From JAHCIE01 sp034431435 (GTDB lineage: Bacteria > Chloroflexota > Anaerolineae > Epilineales > JAHCIE01), in NCBI GenBank assembly GCA_034431435.1, contig DAOUDG010000002.1, forward strand, positions 1 through 64,000: a DNA stretch of 64,000 nt, written 5' to 3'. Position 1 is the stretch's first letter, and every line of letters begins with the position of its first letter. This document shows positions 45,077 through 53,734 of the stretch, piece after piece. The notes under the pieces were generated by a model. It was not told where the DNA came from and ran no database searches. It worked only from the letters and a program-made list of their open reading frames with translations. Made by a program: the position numbers and the translations under genes.

Positions 45077-45900
45077 GGGCGGTTGCCCCGCCCGATGGCC
45101 TGCCCGACCCACGTGACCAGCGTCGTGATGACGTGCCAGCTGGCGTGGCTGAGCATGGCCGCCTCCAGGCTGTAGCGCCAGAACAGCCAGCCGAAACCGA
45201 TGCCCAGCACGCTATTCAGGCTGACAATGCGCGCGACCACAGGCAGCGTCAGCCCTCCATACAGTCCGGCCGCCACGGGCAGATGACCCGCCCCGAAGAG
45301 CAGCGCGGACACGACAATGGCCGTCCACATGGTCCACGCCCTGGGTACACCCTGGCCGCGCTGGAATAGTCGCCACAGCAGCCACGCCAGCAGGGTCATC
45401 AGGCCCCAGCGCAGCAGAATCTCCTCGACGATGCCGCCATACAGCACGCCCGTGATGGTCAGCCCCAACGTGCGGCCCTGCTCCCCGTCGGGGATGTTGA
45501 CCGGCGCGGGAACCCACGCCTGGGTGGCCGCGTCGAAGCCGAGGACGACGGCCACGCCAACGGCGGCGACGATGAGAGCGGGCACGACCTCGCGGCGGAA
45601 GCCGCCCCAGGCATTCGGCACGCCCGCCGCTGCCTCGACGATGTGGGAGCGCAGGCCGAGCCTGGGCGTGAGGGCGACACCGATGGCCGTGGCGATGGCG
45701 GCCAGGATGGCCGGCTGGATAAGGGACAATAAGGCCAGGGTCAGCGGCGACATGGTCGTCGACACACCGGGCCGGGTTAGCAGGCTGGAGAACGTGCCGA
45801 GCAGGGCAGGAATGAGGCCCACGATGCCGATCAAGGCCAGGAGGTACAGGGCCAGGAAACGCCGCCAAAATGGGCTATCCTGAACGGTTGGCGTTGTCAT
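45073..45900 (-). CDS. CPBP family intramembrane metalloprotease
   Basis: A 275-residue multi-pass protein with the CPBP/Abi motifs EEILLRW (EExxxR), FGAGHLP (FxxxH) and a final SHASWH. Members process isoprenylated or other membrane substrates; some are linked to bacteriocin immunity. Overlaps larC (ATGA) upstream and the glycosyltransferase downstream, so it is in one operon with them. Confidence 0.9.
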   Translation of the reverse strand: MTTPTVQDSPFWRRFLALYLLALIGIVGLIPALLGTFSSLLTRPGVSTTMSPLTLALLSLIQPAILAAIATAIGVALTPRLGLRSHIVEAAAGVPNAWGGFRREVVPALIVAAVGVAVVLGFDAATQAWVPAPVNIPDGEQGRTLGLTITGVLYGGIVEEILLRWGLMTLLAWLLWRLFQRGQGVPRAWTMWTAIVVSALLFGAGHLPVAAGLYGGLTLPVVARIVSLNSVLGIGFGWLFWRYSLEAAMLSHASWHVITTLVTWVGQAIGRGNRP

Positions 45901-47072
45901 GTCATGTCACCCGTCCGCGCCGCCGCCTCGACAGCGCGGTAGACTTCCCACAACGGGACACCGTGCGCCTCGGCCACGCGGCGGCAGGCCTCGTACTCCG
46001 GCGCGACGCGGCGGCGGCCGTCGGGCAGCAGCGCCAGCTTGGCCTGCACAGGACCGTAAGCCGTCTCGACCGCGACGATCTCGCGGGGCAGGCAGTAGCG
46101 GTCCATGTCCTGACGGCGCACACCGAGGGTCATGGTCTCGGCAAGAATGATGCCGCTCAGCGCCTCGGCGTCGGCAGGGCGACACACGACGGCCAGCAGC
46201 GTTCCCGGCCGTCCCTTCTTCATCTGGATGGGGGTCAGGTACACGTCGAAGGCCCCGGCGTCGAATAGCCGCCGCGCCGCGTGCTCGTACCACTCCGGCG
46301 ACATGTTGTCGATCTGCGTTTCGAGCAGCGCCACACGCTCCACGGCGAGACTCGCCTGCCCCGTCTCGCCGATGATGAGCCGCAACACGTTGGCGAAGGG
46401 CAGATCCTTCATCCCCGCGCCGTAGCCTGTCGCCGTGACGGTCAGCGGCGGGTACGCGCCGAAGCCGTCGGCCAGCGTCGTCAAGATGGCCGCGCCCGTC
46501 GGCGTCACCAACTCGGCTTCGATGTCCACGTGGCGCATGGGCGCGCCGCCCATCAGGGCCATGACCGCTGGCCCCGGCGCGGGCAGCAGTCCGTGGGCGG
46601 TGCGAATCGTGCCTCGTCCGGCGGGCAGCGCGCCGCAGTACAGCCGCTCGACACCCAGCGCCTCCAGGCCAACGACTGCCCCAACCACGTCGATCAACGT
46701 GTCCAGGTTGCCCATCTCGTGGAGATGCACCGTCTCGCGCGTCGCGCCGTGGACGTGGGCCTCGGCGTCGAACAGGCGGGCGAAGATGCGCAGGCTGGCG
46801 GTTCTGGCGGACGGCGACAGGCGGCTGGCCGTGAGGACACGCTGCACGTCGCCCCAGTGCGCCAGGCGCACGTCGGGATCCACGTCCACGTGGGCCTTCG
46901 TTGCCCGCAGGTGGCGACGCTCGACGGTCTCGCCGCGCACGGCCCAGCCGTCGATGTCCAGCCGCGCCAGGCCGTCGCGCAGCGTCTCAATAGCCAGGCC
47001 CGCATCGAGCAGCGCGCCCAGAATCATGTCACCGCTTGCGCCGGCGAAGGCTTCAAACAGGGCTAGCCGCAT
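45897..47072 (-). CDS. larC: nickel-pincer cofactor biosynthesis protein LarC
   Basis: A 391-residue LarC that inserts nickel into the pyridinium bis-thiocarboxylate nucleotide using CTP. Starts with the DUF111 signature FEAFAGASGDMILGALLDAG and includes HLHEMGNLDTLIDVVGAV, LPAPGPAVMALM and VTPTGAAILTTL. In Lactiplantibacillus the two halves (LarC1/LarC2) are joined by programmed frameshifting; here they are one uninterrupted frame. larB, larE and a LarA racemase are not in the window. Confidence 0.93.
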   Translation of the reverse strand: MRLALFEAFAGASGDMILGALLDAGLAIETLRDGLARLDIDGWAVRGETVERRHLRATKAHVDVDPDVRLAHWGDVQRVLTASRLSPSARTASLRIFARLFDAEAHVHGATRETVHLHEMGNLDTLIDVVGAVVGLEALGVERLYCGALPAGRGTIRTAHGLLPAPGPAVMALMGGAPMRHVDIEAELVTPTGAAILTTLADGFGAYPPLTVTATGYGAGMKDLPFANVLRLIIGETGQASLAVERVALLETQIDNMSPEWYEHAARRLFDAGAFDVYLTPIQMKKGRPGTLLAVVCRPADAEALSGIILAETMTLGVRRQDMDRYCLPREIVAVETAYGPVQAKLALLPDGRRRVAPEYEACRRVAEAHGVPLWEVYRAVEAAARTGDMT

Positions 47073-47175
47073 GCGTCACTCCTTGAGACACATCAGTCCA
47101 TCGCACGCGCCAATTGTACTCGAAATGGGGGTCAGGGTGAGGTCTGGCTACGGCGCTCAAGGCGGCATGAAGAAT

Positions 47176-47202
47176 CGGGGGTAGGCGGTGCGCCTACCCC
47201 CG
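47176..47202 (-). terminator. hairpin after the Kelch-dockerin gene
   Basis: CGGGGGTAGGC (47176-47186) and GCCTACCCCCG (47192-47202) pair perfectly with a GGTGC loop. It follows the minus-strand Kelch gene (ends 47241). The remaining gap to larC shows no gene. Confidence 0.7.
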
Positions 47203-47240
47203 TCGTGCCTTCCCCTGGCAGCGCAACTTGCCGCGCCGCC

Positions 47241-48611
47241 TTACGGCGCGGTGGTAGCCGCCGCCTCGACCGTCGCCAGCGGGCCGCCGTTCCAGCCACC
47301 CACGGCGAGGACGGAGCCACCCACCGCCACCGCCGCCACGTTGGCGCGCGGCGCAGGCATCGGCGTACCCTCGGTCCAGGCGTTGGTCAGTGGGTCGTAG
47401 ATCTCGGCTGTGGCGAGGGCCAGGTTACCCCAGCCGCCAACGGCCAGCAGACCGCCGTCGAAGGGCGCGACCCCCAGCCCGAAGCGCGCCGTCGGCATGG
47501 GCGCCGCGGACTGCCAGCGATTGGCGTCCGGATCGTAGACCTCGACTACGTTGAGCGCCTTGTAGTCGTAGCCGCCCACCGCCAGGATGCGCCCACCGAG
47601 GGCCGCGGCCCCCAGGTAAGCGCGCCGCGTCGGCATGGGCGCGCGGCTGGTCCAGGTATCGGTGACCGGGTCGTAGGCCTCGACCGTCGCCAGGCTGCCG
47701 CCGCTCGCGCCGCCGATGGCGTAGATTCGGCCGTTCACCGTCGCCGCTGCCAGGTCGCCACGCCGCGTCGGCATGGGCGCGCGGCTGGTCCAGGTATCGG
47801 TGGCCGGGTCGTAGGCCTCGACCGTGCCGAGGCGCGAGCCGTCGGCCGCGTTGCCGCCGATGGCGTACAGCTTCCCGCCGACAGCGGCCACGGCCAGGCC
47901 CGCCCGTGGCGTGGGCAGACTGGCGCGCGGCTGCCACGTCCCACTGGCCGGGTCGAAGGCGCTGACAGTGCCGAGCACACCGCCATCCTCGCCGCCCACG
48001 GCGTATACCTTGCCGTCCAGTTCCGCCAGCCCCAGATTGAAACGCGCCGATGGCAGCGGGGCGCGCGGCGACCAGCTCATGCCAGGTGGCGGCGGTGGGG
48101 CATCCTGCCAGGGCAGCGGCCCCGATACGTTGTAGTTGCCCATCATGCCCGCCAGGTCGGCGGCGTCGACGCGCCCGTCAGCATTGAAGTCGGCGCGTGC
48201 GTCCGACGGCGGCGACGTGTTGAAGGCCAGCGTCAGGATGTACAGGTCGGCGAAATTGACGCTGTCGTCGCCGTTGGCGTCCCCCATGAGCAGGGTCGTG
48301 GGCGGCAGGCTGACGAGGCCGGCCGGATTCTCAATCGTCGTCTCCCGCGACAGATAGCCCGGCTGCTTGACTTGCAGCACGTGATAGCCGCCGTTGCCTA
48401 CCGCCAGGGCAAACTCGCCACTGGCGCTGGTGCGTGAGTAGGGCACGCCATCGTAGTAGACAATGGTATCGGCGTAGGTCGTGCGACCCTGGAGCATCAC
48501 CCTGCCAACCACCACCGCATCGGGCGCGGCCGCGGCCTGACCGGCCCCTAACAGGCCGGTCAGTAGCATCGCCATCAGGAGCGTCAGTCTCCACCCCAGT
48601 GTACGCAACAT
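47241..48611 (-). CDS. secreted Kelch-repeat protein with dockerin module
   Basis: A 456-residue exported protein. Signal peptide ~1-28 (LLTGLLGAGQAAAA). Residues ~30-95 form a carboxypeptidase-regulatory-like beta module (YYDGVPYSRTSASGEFALAV). They are followed by a type I dockerin-like pair of Ca-binding repeats (GDANGDDSVNFADL and ADFNADGRVDAADLAG, ~105-160) and six Kelch blades (for example LDGKVYAVGG, VEAYDPATDTWTSRAPMP). Kelch propellers bind carbohydrates or proteins. Its N-terminal ~160 residues are paralogous to the protein encoded at 48655-49935. No cohesin partner is in the window. Confidence 0.9.
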   Translation of the reverse strand: MLRTLGWRLTLLMAMLLTGLLGAGQAAAAPDAVVVGRVMLQGRTTYADTIVYYDGVPYSRTSASGEFALAVGNGGYHVLQVKQPGYLSRETTIENPAGLVSLPPTTLLMGDANGDDSVNFADLYILTLAFNTSPPSDARADFNADGRVDAADLAGMMGNYNVSGPLPWQDAPPPPPGMSWSPRAPLPSARFNLGLAELDGKVYAVGGEDGGVLGTVSAFDPASGTWQPRASLPTPRAGLAVAAVGGKLYAIGGNAADGSRLGTVEAYDPATDTWTSRAPMPTRRGDLAAATVNGRIYAIGGASGGSLATVEAYDPVTDTWTSRAPMPTRRAYLGAAALGGRILAVGGYDYKALNVVEVYDPDANRWQSAAPMPTARFGLGVAPFDGGLLAVGGWGNLALATAEIYDPLTNAWTEGTPMPAPRANVAAVAVGGSVLAVGGWNGGPLATVEAAATTAP

Positions 48612-48654
48612 TGGAGCCTCCTGGCCGGGGCCGCGCCCCTCGCTCGAGGGGCCG

Positions 48655-49935
48655 TCAGGGCCTCGGGTACGCCGACAGGGTCGGTGTGGCCGTCGGCGCG
48701 GTGGTTGGCGTCGGGTACGCGCTGCCAGGCGTATTCGTCGCCGTCGGCGGAACCAGGGTGCGCGTCGGCGTCGGGTACGCGCTGCCAGGCGTATTCGTCG
48801 CCGTCGGCGGGACCAGGGTGCGCGTCGGCGTGCGGGTGGCCGTCGCCGTGGCGGTCGCCGTGGCGGTCGGCAGCGGCGTATTCGTCGCCGTCGGCGTGAA
48901 GGTCGGGCAGACCGGGGTTGGCGTCGCGGTGGGGCCGCCCACGACCGTCGGGGTCAGCGTGGGCGCTTCGGGCGGCGTCGGGGTAGCCGTCGGCTGCGGG
49001 CAGACCGGCGTGGCGGTGTTCGTCGCCGTGGCGGTCGCCGTCGGCGGCAGCGGCGTGTTCGTCTCGGTGGCCGTCGCCGTCGGCGGCACGGGCGTATTCG
49101 TCTCGGTGGCCGTCGCCGTCGGCGGCACGGGCGTGTTCGTCTCGGTGGCCGTCGCCGTCGGCGGCACGGGCGTGTTCGTCGCCGTGGCTGTCGGCAGCGG
49201 GGTCGGCGTGAAGGTCGGCGTGGCCGTGGCCGTCTGCGTCGCCGTCGCCACCGGCGAGGTGATGATGGTCGGCGCGACGATGGGCGTCTCCGTGGCCGTC
49301 GGCCCAGTCGTCGGCGTATTCGTCGGGGTGTCGGTCGGCACGGGCGTATGGGTCGGCGTGTCGGTCGGCAGCGGGGTCGCTGTCGCCTCGGCCGGCGCGG
49401 TCGGTGTCGGTGTCGGCGTCGGCGTGAACCACGGCAGTGGGCCAACCGCGTTGAAGTTGGCGACTACCGCCATGAGGTCTGTCAGGTCAACCTGCCCATC
49501 GCCATTCAGATCCGCCCTCGGATCCGAGGGGGGCACGGTTCCATACGCGGCCGAGACAATGATCAGGTCGGCGAGGTCGATGCGATCGTCACCGTTGGTG
49601 TCGCCCATGACCAGGGTCGTAGGGGGAATCGTAATGAACCCGGTCGGGTTAATGACGGGGATCTCGCGCGACAGATAGCCGGGACGTTTGGCGCGCAATG
49701 AATGCAGGCCGCCGTCGCTCACCGCCAGGGCGAACTCGCCTACATTGTTGGTGAGGGTGTAGGGCACACCGTCGTAGTAGATCTGGGTGCCGCTGAACTC
49801 GGTGCGCCCCTCGAGAAGCACCTGGCCGAACAGGACGGCATTGGGGGCCGCCAGGACTGCGCCAGGGCCCCACATCCCTACGGCGACCAGTGCGCCGAGG
49901 CCCACCAACAGGGCCAGAATGAGTCGACTTCGCAT
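48655..49935 (-). CDS. secreted dockerin protein with long Thr/Pro repeat tail
   Basis: A 426-residue exported protein; the ATG at 49935 with AAGGAG 8 bases upstream is preferred to the longer frame. Signal peptide ~1-28, then the same regulatory-like module and dockerin pair (GDTNGDDRIDLADLIIVS, ADLNGDGQVDLTDLMAVV) as its neighbour. From residue ~165 on it is Thr/Pro/Ala-rich with exact tandem units: NTPVPPTATATET (13 residues, ~4 copies) and a 20-residue unit with TLVPPTATNTPG (2 copies). Such tails are usually O-glycosylated spacers or wall-associated stalks. The coding repeats can vary by slippage. Confidence 0.88.
   Translation of the reverse strand: MRSRLILALLVGLGALVAVGMWGPGAVLAAPNAVLFGQVLLEGRTEFSGTQIYYDGVPYTLTNNVGEFALAVSDGGLHSLRAKRPGYLSREIPVINPTGFITIPPTTLVMGDTNGDDRIDLADLIIVSAAYGTVPPSDPRADLNGDGQVDLTDLMAVVANFNAVGPLPWFTPTPTPTPTAPAEATATPLPTDTPTHTPVPTDTPTNTPTTGPTATETPIVAPTIITSPVATATQTATATPTFTPTPLPTATATNTPVPPTATATETNTPVPPTATATETNTPVPPTATATETNTPLPPTATATATNTATPVCPQPTATPTPPEAPTLTPTVVGGPTATPTPVCPTFTPTATNTPLPTATATATATATRTPTRTLVPPTATNTPGSAYPTPTRTLVPPTATNTPGSAYPTPTTAPTATPTLSAYPRP
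48707..48831. repeat. 60-bp tandem repeat in the dockerin gene
   Basis: Two copies of a 60-bp unit (48721-48780 and 48781-48831 plus a 14-bp lead from 48707) that differ at one base. It encodes 20 residues per unit in frame. Confidence 0.85.
49016..49189. repeat. 39-bp tandem repeat in the dockerin gene
   Basis: Units begin with GTGTTC or GTATTC at 49016, 49055, 49094, 49133 and 49172, each 39 bp (13 codons). Copies 2-4 are nearly identical, indicating recent expansion. Confidence 0.85.
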
Positions 49936-50099
49936 ACTCGTCACTCCTTTCGGGGTGAACGTCACAATGACGCAACCAGAGCTTTGGTTATAAAACGGTA
50001 AGCCTTAGCTGAACGGTACTGTTGGGCGGCGAAATATTGACGCTTTCTTCACGCTTGCCCGTATTTCGCCCACTTTCGGCGTGTTGCCCGGTCACGATT

Positions 50100-50129
50100 T
50101 TTACCCTCGACCGCCACCCGTGCTATACT
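50100..50129 (+). promoter_or_regulatory. promoter of the CapA-like gene
   Basis: TTTACC (50100-50105), 18 bp, TATACT (50124-50129), 47 bp before the ATG at 50177. The 49936-50099 part of this gap holds the dockerin ribosome site and no recognised gene. Confidence 0.55.
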
Positions 50130-50176
50130 GGAGGCGTGCCCCATCCCATGCCCCACAGACACACCGCCGAGACCCT

Positions 50177-51508
50177 ATGCTTCACCGCCGCACCCATCGC
50201 CCGCTCACCGCCCTCATCACCCTGGGCGCGCTGCTCCTGACGGCCACCCTGGCCGCCTGCGCCTCGGCGACCCCCCAGCCCGCCGCGACCCCTGTCGCCC
50301 TGGCTGCCACGACTGTCCCATCCACCACCGCCCAGCCCACCGCTGCCCCGGCAACGGCGCTGCCCGCACCGGCGTCACCCAGCCCGCCACCGACGGCCAC
50401 GTCCCGGCCGGCCACCGCCACCCGCGCCCCGGCATCGCCCACCGCCGTTCCTCCGACGGCCACCGCGACACCCCGCCCGCCTACCACCACCGCGCCCCCC
50501 ACGGCGACCCAGCCCCCAGTCGCCGCCGCGCCCCCGGCCACCGCGATGGGCCGGCCGCCCCTGACCCTCGACGACGTATTTCCGCCGCGCGACCTGGATT
50601 CCCTGGGCCTTGACCCGTCGCGGCTGCGCACCCTCATCGCCACCGGCGACGTCATCCCGGCCCGTTCGGTGGACACCATCATCCGTCGGCGCGGCGACGA
50701 CTTCCAGTACCCGTTGGCCGCCACGAAGGACCTGCTCCGTAGCGGCGACCTGACCGTCATCAACCTGGAGGCTCCCCTCATCGAGCGCTGCCCGCCTCAC
50801 GATGAGGGCTTCACCTTTTGTGGGCGGCCCGGCTTCATCGCCACGCTCAAGGATGCCGGCGTCGACGTGGCGACCCTGGAGAATAATCACATTGGCAACT
50901 ACGGCATGGCGGGCATCAACGAGACCATCCAGCGCCTGAACCAGGCGGGAATCGCCTGGGCGCGGCGTGACCGCCCCACCATCGTCGACATGCGCGGCCT
51001 CAAGGTCGGCTTCCTGGCCTTCAATGGCGTCGGCGAGGAGTTTGACCGCGACCAGATCGCCGACGCCCTTCGCGCCTTGCGCCCCCAGGTTGATATATTG
51101 GCCGTGGCCTTCCATTGGGGAGCAGAATACGTGGACGTGCCGAGAAGCGCGCCGGGCATCGCTCCCGACAATCCTGTGGCGATTGCCCACCTGGCCGTCG
51201 ACAACGGCGCGGACCTGGTCATCGGCAACCATCCCCACTGGGTCCAGGCCGCCGAGACCTACAAGGGCAAGTATATTACCTACGCCCACGGCAACTTCGT
51301 TTTCGACCAGATGTGGAGTTATGAGACGCGGGTGGGCATGGTGGGCCGGTATACCTTCTACGATGATCAGCTCGTGCGCGTCGAGTACGTGCCCGTCCTC
51401 ATCCAGAACTACGCCCAGCCCGTACCCTTGCGAGGCCAGCCCGCCCAACAGGCGCTCGACACCATGGCCGCCGCCAGCCGCAAGCTAGCGGCGCAACTCG
51501 ACCGCTAG
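50177..51508 (+). CDS. CapA family (poly-gamma-glutamate/metallophosphatase-like) lipoprotein
   Basis: 443 residues. The ATG at 50177 starts a lipoprotein signal (LLLTATLAAC, lipid Cys28). An Ala/Pro/Thr-rich linker (~30-125) precedes the CapA fold: ATGDVIPARS, INLEAPLI, ENNHIGNYGMAGI, AFHWGAEY and the C-terminal GNHPHWVQAAETYKGKYITY. CapA proteins belong to the calcineurin-like group and are associated with poly-gamma-glutamate export; here no capBC genes are present, so its role is open. Other in-frame starts upstream lack a ribosome site. Confidence 0.9.
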   Translation: MLHRRTHRPLTALITLGALLLTATLAACASATPQPAATPVALAATTVPSTTAQPTAAPATALPAPASPSPPPTATSRPATATRAPASPTAVPPTATATPRPPTTTAPPTATQPPVAAAPPATAMGRPPLTLDDVFPPRDLDSLGLDPSRLRTLIATGDVIPARSVDTIIRRRGDDFQYPLAATKDLLRSGDLTVINLEAPLIERCPPHDEGFTFCGRPGFIATLKDAGVDVATLENNHIGNYGMAGINETIQRLNQAGIAWARRDRPTIVDMRGLKVGFLAFNGVGEEFDRDQIADALRALRPQVDILAVAFHWGAEYVDVPRSAPGIAPDNPVAIAHLAVDNGADLVIGNHPHWVQAAETYKGKYITYAHGNFVFDQMWSYETRVGMVGRYTFYDDQLVRVEYVPVLIQNYAQPVPLRGQPAQQALDTMAAASRKLAAQLDR

Positions 51509-51528
51509 AGCGAGACAGGGTTAACAAC

Positions 51529-51580
51529 GAAAGACCGAGGACCAACGGGATGGCGCAGTGGTCCTCGGCCTTTCCTTTTT
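51529..51580 (+). terminator. terminator after capA-like gene (GGACCAA repeat, copy 3)
   Basis: The stem GAAAGACCGAGGACCA (51529-51544) pairs with TGGTCCTCGGCCTTTC (51559-51574) with one mismatch, and TTTTT follows (51576-51580). It belongs to the same repeat family as 9414-9478 and 18767-18840, here with a real T run. Confidence 0.8.
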
Positions 51581-51598
51581 GGTCGCGTGTGGCCTGGC

Positions 51599-52198
51599 TC
51601 ACGGCGCGGGGGTCGCCGCGCCGGGCGCGCCCTGGCGTCGTGGGCCGGGCGTGCCGCCCTCCGCGCCCGGTCGCCGCGCGCCTGGCGTCCCGCCTTCGGC
51701 GACGGGCGTCCCACTCTCGGCGCGGCGACCGGTCACACCCTGGGGCAGCACGTTGATGCTACGCGCCGTAATGTTACCCTGGGCGTCGCGGTCACCTACC
51801 ACCACCACGTTCGTGCCCGCCTGCAACTGATCGATCGGGACCGACTGTTGCACCGCCTGCTGCACCGTCGTCTGGTCGTTGACCGTCACCTTGACCGCCG
51901 ACTGAGCTGTGCTCAGCTCGATGGTATTGCCGTTGACGCTCTTCACCGAGCCAAAGGTCCCCTGGCCGCCGCCCAACCCGCCAAAGGCGGCCGCCTGGCC
52001 GCCCGCGGCGCCGTTCGCTGCCCCACTGGCTGCGCCGGCTGCGCCGGCTGCCCCGGCGCCGATGCCGCGACTTTGCAGGAAATTGTCACGAATGGTCGTC
52101 GCCTGGGTCTGGCCCACGGTCAGGCCATAGAAGTAGCCACCGACCGCGCCGACCGCCAGCAATACAAGAGCCAACAAACTATACATCAGCGCACGCAT
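51599..52198 (-). CDS. membrane-anchored DUF5666-like protein
   Basis: 199 residues; the ATG at 52198 has GGAGGAG upstream. One N-terminal helix (LLALVLLAVGAVGGYFYGL) anchors the protein, followed by a Gly/Ala-rich stretch and a beta-barrel-like domain (FGSVKSVNGNTIELSTAQS, VKVTVNDQTTV, GTNVVVVGDRDAQGNITARS) that resembles DUF5666. The tail is Gly/Pro/Arg-rich with repeated EGGTPG. Function unknown. Confidence 0.78.
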   Translation of the reverse strand: MRALMYSLLALVLLAVGAVGGYFYGLTVGQTQATTIRDNFLQSRGIGAGAAGAAGAASGAANGAAGGQAAAFGGLGGGQGTFGSVKSVNGNTIELSTAQSAVKVTVNDQTTVQQAVQQSVPIDQLQAGTNVVVVGDRDAQGNITARSINVLPQGVTGRRAESGTPVAEGGTPGARRPGAEGGTPGPRRQGAPGAATPAP

Positions 52199-52235
52199 AA
52201 GAATCTCCTCCACAACCTAGCGATGTTATCCGTCG

Positions 52236-52433
52236 TCAGGGCAAGCGGTTGTAAAACAGGGTATCGTAAAGCACCTTGCCGAGATAGCATACCAGCAAAA
52301 AGACCAGAAGAGGAATCTCGGCGAAAGCGACCCAGCCGGGCGTCTGCGCGGGCAGCGGCACGTGGGTCAGAATGAGGACCAGCAGCGCGGCAAGAATCGC
52401 GCGCTTCAGCGCCACCAGCCAGCGTTCCCGCAT
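52236..52433 (-). CDS. small membrane protein, 65 aa
   Basis: Two hydrophobic helices (LVALKRAILAALLVLILTHV, and AFAEIPLLVFLLVCYLGKVL) joined by PLPAQTPGW. CTGGAGGTGGG gives a good ribosome site before the ATG. No family recognised. It lies upstream of the DUF5666-like gene on the same strand. Confidence 0.7.
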   Translation of the reverse strand: MRERWLVALKRAILAALLVLILTHVPLPAQTPGWVAFAEIPLLVFLLVCYLGKVLYDTLFYNRLP

Positions 52434-52462
52434 CGCCCACCTCCAGCCACCTCACAACAAGA

Positions 52463-52491
52463 CTGGGGCTTCCCACAGGGAGAAGCCCCAG
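52463..52491 (-). terminator. hairpin after the 319-aa repeat-protein gene
   Basis: CTGGGGCTTC (52463-52472) and GAAGCCCCAG (52482-52491) pair perfectly around CCACAGGGA. It lies after the stop of the minus-strand gene ending at 52521. Confidence 0.7.
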
Positions 52492-52520
52492 CCACTACCC
52501 TGGACCGTGGGACGTTCACC

Positions 52521-53480
52521 TCAAGGAGTCGGCTTCTTCGGCCCGGCCGGCGCCTTCGGCAGTGGCCCCTTGCGGTCCATAAGCTGTGTGGCGGTGGCCT
52601 CCACCCGCGCCCGCGCCGCGTCGGCGCGCTTGACGGCAAGCCGGCCGGCCGTCACGGCCTGGTCGATCTCGGCCTTTAGCGCGTTGAGCACCGCCGACTG
52701 CACCGTGGCCGGGTCCACACTCTTCGCCACGGCAACCTCACGCAGCGACTGGCCCGCGCGCAGGCTGGTCATTAGCTCGCTCAGGGGGATACCGAGCGCC
52801 GTGGCCGCCGCCACATAGGGGCCATTCGCCTTGCCCTGCGGCATTGCGCCCGACCGGGCAGGCTTGAGGACGTGGTCTAGCAGCGCGGCGGCCCGCTCGT
52901 CGATGCGCGCCTTGACCCCGTCACCCTGAGCACTGGTTAGTTTACCCGCCGCCACTGCCTTGTCAACCTGGGCCTTGCCAGCGTTGACGACTGCCGACTG
53001 CACGCTCGCGGAGTCTACGTTGCGAGCCTGGGCAATCTGCCGCAGTGTCTGGCCCTGGCGCAGCTGGGCCAGCAGGTCGGCCGGCGTCAGGCCCAACGCC
53101 TGGGCCGCGGCGTCCAGCGCCGCCTTCGTCAACTGGGCGTGGTGGGCGCGCTGCCTGGCCTGCGCGCCTCGGCCGAGCAACGCCGCGAAGGGATGGTTGC
53201 CCTGCCACTCATCGATGCGCGCGTTGAGCCTGTCGGCCTGCGCCTGTGTCAACTGGCCCGCGCTGACACGCTGGCTGACGACATCCTTCGCCGCGCCGCG
53301 AACGGCCTGCTCCAGGGCGACGGGCGTCGTATTGAGCCGCTGCGCCAGGCTGGCCCAGAACAGCGACGACTGCGCGGCAGGTGTGGCTGTCGTTCCCTGA
53401 GCGGAGACCACTGTACCCGCAGCCACCGCGAGCATGAGGACCACCACACCAGCTATCGCGATCAACCTGCGACGGGGCAT
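52521..53480 (-). CDS. secreted helical-repeat protein
   Basis: A 319-residue exported protein with signal peptide ~1-27 (AVAAGTVVSAQG). At least two, probably three, copies of a ~85-residue helical unit follow: an LGLTPADLLAQLRQGQTLRQ-like head, a VDSASVQSAVVNAG-like middle and a VDKAVAAGKLTSAQGDGVKA-like tail; the second copy has LGIPLSELMTSLRAGQSLRE. The head resembles the SLH- or LysM-unrelated helical repeats annotated as hypothetical in Chloroflexota; no function assigned. CGAAGGAGGAG precedes the ATG. Confidence 0.8.
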   Translation of the reverse strand: MPRRRLIAIAGVVVLMLAVAAGTVVSAQGTTATPAAQSSLFWASLAQRLNTTPVALEQAVRGAAKDVVSQRVSAGQLTQAQADRLNARIDEWQGNHPFAALLGRGAQARQRAHHAQLTKAALDAAAQALGLTPADLLAQLRQGQTLRQIAQARNVDSASVQSAVVNAGKAQVDKAVAAGKLTSAQGDGVKARIDERAAALLDHVLKPARSGAMPQGKANGPYVAAATALGIPLSELMTSLRAGQSLREVAVAKSVDPATVQSAVLNALKAEIDQAVTAGRLAVKRADAARARVEATATQLMDRKGPLPKAPAGPKKPTP

Positions 53481-53626
53481 CTTTCTCCTCCTTCGGCTGG
53501 GACTGATTGGGACACGGCTAAGCGTCGTATCTACCCTGAATCACGCCCAGGGAGCGGCAAAGTTTCGGCCTGGCAAGGCCCCGGCGGCAGGTATTACACT
53601 CATTTTACAGTCCGACGTGCCCGCAT

Positions 53627-53654
53627 TTGACTTCCTCCCGATTCGGCCTATACT
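53627..53654 (+). promoter_or_regulatory. promoter of csp
   Basis: TTGACT (53627-53632), 16 bp, TATACT (53649-53654). Transcription would begin near 53661, ~125 bp before the csp ATG, so the leader includes the hairpin at 53704-53734. The rest of the 305-base gap 53481-53785 shows no gene. Confidence 0.75.
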
Positions 53655-53703
53655 TTCTCCTGTAGAACGCTCAGGGAAGTTGTTCCTGTTCCAAGCTCGA
53701 ATG

Positions 53704-53734
53704 GCCGCCGAGGTTCACACCTCGGCGGCTTTTT
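53704..53734 (+). terminator. terminator in the csp leader (attenuator or sRNA end)
   Basis: GCCGCCGAGG (53704-53713), loop TTCACA, CCTCGGCGGC (53720-53729), TTTTT (53730-53734). It lies between the promoter and the csp start codon, so it can terminate a ~75-nt RNA or be bypassed in the cold. Confidence 0.85.

Noticed and set aside
48707..49189. CRISPR-like periodic repeats
   Set aside because: The 39- and 60-bp units are tandem without unique spacers and encode in-frame Thr/Pro repeats of a secreted protein.
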